Assembly: GCA_902493275.1 (NCBI GenBank)
Contig: CABUOQ010000003.1
Coordinates: forward strand, 23,564-87,563
Length of the DNA: 64,000 nt
Source of the DNA: an uncultured Bacillota bacterium
GTDB taxonomy: Bacteria > Bacillota_I > Bacilli_A > RFN20 > CAG-449
Reading direction: 5' to 3'
This document shows, piece by piece, positions 61,781-64,000 of the stretch. The notes below the pieces were generated by a model that was not told the origin of the DNA, ran no database searches, and saw only the letters and a list, made by a program, of their open reading frames with translations. Made by a program: the position numbers and the translations under genes. Position 1 is the first letter of the stretch, and each line of letters starts with the position of its first letter.

Positions 61781-63796
61781 ATGGAAAAATATACAAATGA
61801 AGCCCAAAAAATTATTACTGCTTGTGAAAATTTAGCTTTTCGTTTTTCTCATCGTCTAATTGGCAGTGAACATTTATTATTAGCGTTTTTGAAAACTAAC
61901 AATGTTTTGTCAAAAGAATTGGAACATTATTCTATAACGTATGAAAAACTATATAATAAAATAAAAAATCTTTATCCGCATCAAGATAATGAACCTGTAT
62001 ATATGGAGTATACTTTGGAATTAAGAACAGTTTTAGAAAATGCTCGAGTCATTTCTCATCAATATCATGAAGAGGAACTAAGTATTAATTCTTTGGCTGC
62101 TTCTATTTTAATAAGCGACAATTCATTAGCATATGAACTATTAAAAAAGAATAATGTTGACATTCGTTTTATCAACCAAAATATTCAATCTAAAATGTCA
62201 AAACATAGTGAACTATCTACGATCACAGATTTACATGCATTAGCAGAAATTAATAAAGATCCTCTTATAGGAAGAGAACAAGAACTAAGACAATTAATAA
62301 ATGCGTTATCGCGTCGAAATAAGCCTAATGCGATTTTAGTTGGAGAACCAGGGGTTGGAAAAACGGCGATAGTTGAAGAACTAGCTAATTTGTTAAAAGA
62401 GAATAAAATTGATTCATTAAAGGGAAAAGAGATTTATGAATTAGATTTAGCTTCAACTGTAGGTGGAACAAAATATCGTGGTGAATTTGAAGAAAAAATT
62501 AAAAAAATATTTAAAAAAGTAATTGATGATGGAGATTGTATTTTATTCATTGATGAAATTCATAATATTATTAAAGCTGGTGGCGCTGAAGGAGCAATAG
62601 ATGCATCAAATATAATAAAACCATATCTAAGCCGTGGAGAAATACAAATTATAGGAGCAACAACGGAAGACGAATTCCAAAATATATTTGAAAAAGATAA
62701 AGCGCTTAAAAGAAGATTTCAGATTATTAAAGTTAGTCCATCTACAACAAATCAAACCAAAAATATTTTGTATAAAAGTAAGAACATATACGAAAGATTT
62801 TACAATAATAAGATATCAGATGAAGTTATAGATTACATTGTTGAGCAAGCAGAAGATTTATTACCTAATGCTTATTTTCCTGATAAGGCCATAGATTTAT
62901 TAGATAATACATGTGTCACTTTTAAAGGTGATATTGGCAAAAAACAAGTCGATGATACTTTAAAGATGTTTTACCATGTTCAAGATAAAAATAGTGATAA
63001 ATTTAGTGATTTATTTGCGGAATTAAAAAATAAAGTAATCGGACAAGATGCGGCAATTAATAAAATAAAAGAAAATGTTTTATTGATGAACGAAAATAAA
63101 AGAATTAATAATGAAACCTTACTTAATTTATTGTTTATTGGACCATCGGGGGTAGGAAAAAGTCTATGTGCACAAATTATTGGAGAAAAGTATTTTGGTG
63201 AAGAAAATATTGTCTATCTTAATATGTCATCGTATAAAGATTTTGATGGTTTAAATAAATTATTAGGAGCAAATTACACTAATGGAATAAACTCTAAATT
63301 AATTAGAGAATTAAAAGCTCATCCACGTAGTTTACTTATAATTGATGAAATTGAAAAAGCTAATAATGAAATAATTGATTTCTTTTCACAAATTATGGAT
63401 AAAGGGTACTTTGACACTTTAAAAGGAGAGCGAATTTCATGTAAGAATGTAATGATTATAATGATAACAAATCATGGATTTGATAAGAACTATTCGTTTT
63501 CAAAGATTACAAAGAATATTGATGAAAAATTAATAATTAATCATCTCAAAGATCGATTTAGATATGAATTTTTATCACAATTTGATGATTTAATATGCTT
63601 TAATTATTTGACAAAAGAAAATTTAAAAATAATTGCTAAAAAGTATTTAGAAAAAGTTAATGTAAATATTGATCAAGAAAAACTTGAGGATATTTTTTCG
63701 TTCCAAGAGGGTGAATATCTTAAATTTGGTGCAAAGATGATTCAAAAAGATTGCAAAAAAATTCTTGTTAAAGAATTAATGAATAAACAATATTAA
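61781..63796 (+). CDS. clpC: ClpC-like AAA+ ATPase, short form without M-domain
   Basis: A 671-residue, two-ring Clp ATPase. The N-domain (1-145) begins Y-T-N-E-A-Q-K-I-I with I-G-S-E-H-L-L-L-A-F-L. D1 has G-E-P-G-V-G-K-T (188-195) and F-I-D-E-I-H, and D2 has G-P-S-G-V-G-K-S (454-461) and I-I-D-E-I-E-K-A. ClpC is usually about 810 residues; here the coiled-coil M-domain is missing and D2 is shortened, with F-R-Y-E-F-L-S-Q-F-D in place of F-R-P-E-F-L-N-R-x-D and G-A-K where sensor 2 normally has Arg. A ClpP-binding G-F loop is not evident. An in-frame TTG at 61739 is less likely as start. ctsR and mcsAB are absent upstream. Confidence 0.85.
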   Translation: MEKYTNEAQKIITACENLAFRFSHRLIGSEHLLLAFLKTNNVLSKELEHYSITYEKLYNKIKNLYPHQDNEPVYMEYTLELRTVLENARVISHQYHEEELSINSLAASILISDNSLAYELLKKNNVDIRFINQNIQSKMSKHSELSTITDLHALAEINKDPLIGREQELRQLINALSRRNKPNAILVGEPGVGKTAIVEELANLLKENKIDSLKGKEIYELDLASTVGGTKYRGEFEEKIKKIFKKVIDDGDCILFIDEIHNIIKAGGAEGAIDASNIIKPYLSRGEIQIIGATTEDEFQNIFEKDKALKRRFQIIKVSPSTTNQTKNILYKSKNIYERFYNNKISDEVIDYIVEQAEDLLPNAYFPDKAIDLLDNTCVTFKGDIGKKQVDDTLKMFYHVQDKNSDKFSDLFAELKNKVIGQDAAINKIKENVLLMNENKRINNETLLNLLFIGPSGVGKSLCAQIIGEKYFGEENIVYLNMSSYKDFDGLNKLLGANYTNGINSKLIRELKAHPRSLLIIDEIEKANNEIIDFFSQIMDKGYFDTLKGERISCKNVMIIMITNHGFDKNYSFSKITKNIDEKLIINHLKDRFRYEFLSQFDDLICFNYLTKENLKIIAKKYLEKVNVNIDQEKLEDIFSFQEGEYLKFGAKMIQKDCKKILVKELMNKQY

Positions 63797-63806
63797 ATAT
63801 CCCGAA

Positions 63807-63835
63807 AAATCCCTATATATTAGATGTAGGGATTT
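63807..63835 (+). terminator. Intrinsic terminator after the clpC-like gene
   Basis: AAATCCCTA (63807-63815) pairs with TAGGGATTT (63827-63835), with A/T-rich sequence after it. Confidence 0.8.
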
Positions 63836-63856
63836 ATTTATATTAGCTGTTTTTTC

Positions 63857-63885
63857 TTTACATCACTATTTTAATAGTGTACAAT
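63857..63885 (+). promoter_or_regulatory. Promoter of the rpsF operon
   Basis: TTTACA (63857-63862), a 17-base spacer and TACAAT (63880-63885) give a predicted start near 63892. Confidence 0.8.
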
Positions 63886-63892
63886 CAATGTG

Positions 63893-63967
63893 CGTAGTTA
63901 GTGAAGAACTACACACCCTTCTGTTAATGAATGAACATTAACCAAGAAGACCATAGGAGGTGTAAAT
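63893..63967 (+). promoter_or_regulatory. Structured 5' leader of rpsF, possible S6:S18 autoregulatory element
   Basis: The leader folds into GTAGTT/AACTAC and then CTTCT...AGAAG enclosing TTAATG-AATGAA-CATTAA. rpsF leaders that bind the S6:S18 complex are known in many bacteria. The location fits, but I could not confirm the conserved CCG bulge, so the call is tentative. Confidence 0.45.
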
Positions 63968-64000
63968 ATGAAAAAGTACGAGATTATGTATATTCTTAAA
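63968..64000 (+). CDS. rpsF: Ribosomal protein S6 (N-terminal 11 codons)
   Basis: Eleven codons, M-K-K-Y-E-I-M-Y-I-L-K, run off the window edge. This is the typical S6 opening strand (K-Y-E-x-M-Y-I). SD AGGAGGTG, a strong promoter and a structured leader precede it. In most Bacillota rpsF is followed by ssb and rpsR. Confidence 0.88.
   Translation, partial: MKKYEIMYILK

Noticed and set aside
1..64000. Mycoplasma-type genetic code (TGA = Trp), suggested by the high A/T content
   Set aside because: Several intact genes (AraC regulator, cas1, zeta-like kinase) end in TGA at the expected place, and no gene needs TGA read through.
1..64000. tRNA, rRNA, transposase or integrase genes
   Set aside because: None was recognised in any gap or frame, so the accessory blocks have no visible mobilisation genes within the window.

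Overview
This window is a strongly AT-rich chromosomal segment from a low-GC Gram-positive bacterium (Bacillota). It uses the standard bacterial code: the AraC, cas1 and zeta-kinase genes end in TGA, so TGA is a stop and this is not a Mycoplasma-type code. The sporulation genes yabP, yabQ and spoIIE, a Spo0A-box-like site before spoIIE, and at least 13 lipoproteins with long serine-rich linkers suggest a polysaccharide-degrading, probably gut-dwelling, spore-forming or formerly spore-forming member of the Bacilli/Erysipelotrichia-like lineages. The lineage is inference; no rRNA is present.

The backbone is a conserved housekeeping and sporulation block in the order known from Bacillus: pth-mfd ... 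rqcP-yabP-yabQ-divIC ... spoIIE-tilS-ftsH-dus-lysS ... clpC-like, then the start of rpsF. Accessory DNA interrupts it in three places. (1) 9.0-40.3 kb, between mfd and rqcP, holds an AraC regulator, a minus-strand glycan-utilisation operon (GH127, GH2, a surface protein, two paralogous glycosidase lipoproteins, an ABC sugar importer and a binding lipoprotein) with a divergent MsmX-like ATPase, a complete type II-A CRISPR-Cas locus, a zeta-toxin-like kinase module, and a second glycan set (triplicated-domain lipoprotein, GH127-like lipoprotein, ArsR-type regulator). (2) 41.6-43.6 kb, between divIC and spoIIE, holds a minus-strand ECF sigma factor followed by a membrane-anchored serpin. (3) 52.1-61.7 kb, between lysS and clpC, holds six lipoproteins, three of which share Ig-like repeats and related N-terminal domains.

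The first 5 kb carries the end of a GH36 alpha-galactosidase, a SASA-type esterase lipoprotein, a GH43 enzyme and a frameshifted small lipoprotein. Together with the 10-24 kb operon this implies breakdown of galactose-, arabinose- and xylose-containing plant glycans: surface lipoproteins bind and cut, an ABC importer takes up oligosaccharides, and cytoplasmic GH2/GH127/GH43/GH36 enzymes finish them.

The CRISPR locus is intact by inspection: a tracrRNA with its own promoter and terminator, cas9, cas1, cas2, csn2, a leader ending in the type II-A anchoring motif, and 14 repeats with 13 thirty-base spacers. The array contains a duplicated three-spacer block and two adjacent spacers that differ at only two bases, both in the predicted PAM-proximal seed. 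The least familiar system is the ECF sigma factor plus transmembrane serpin pair, which has the layout of a sigma/anti-sigma couple with a serpin as its extracellular sensor.
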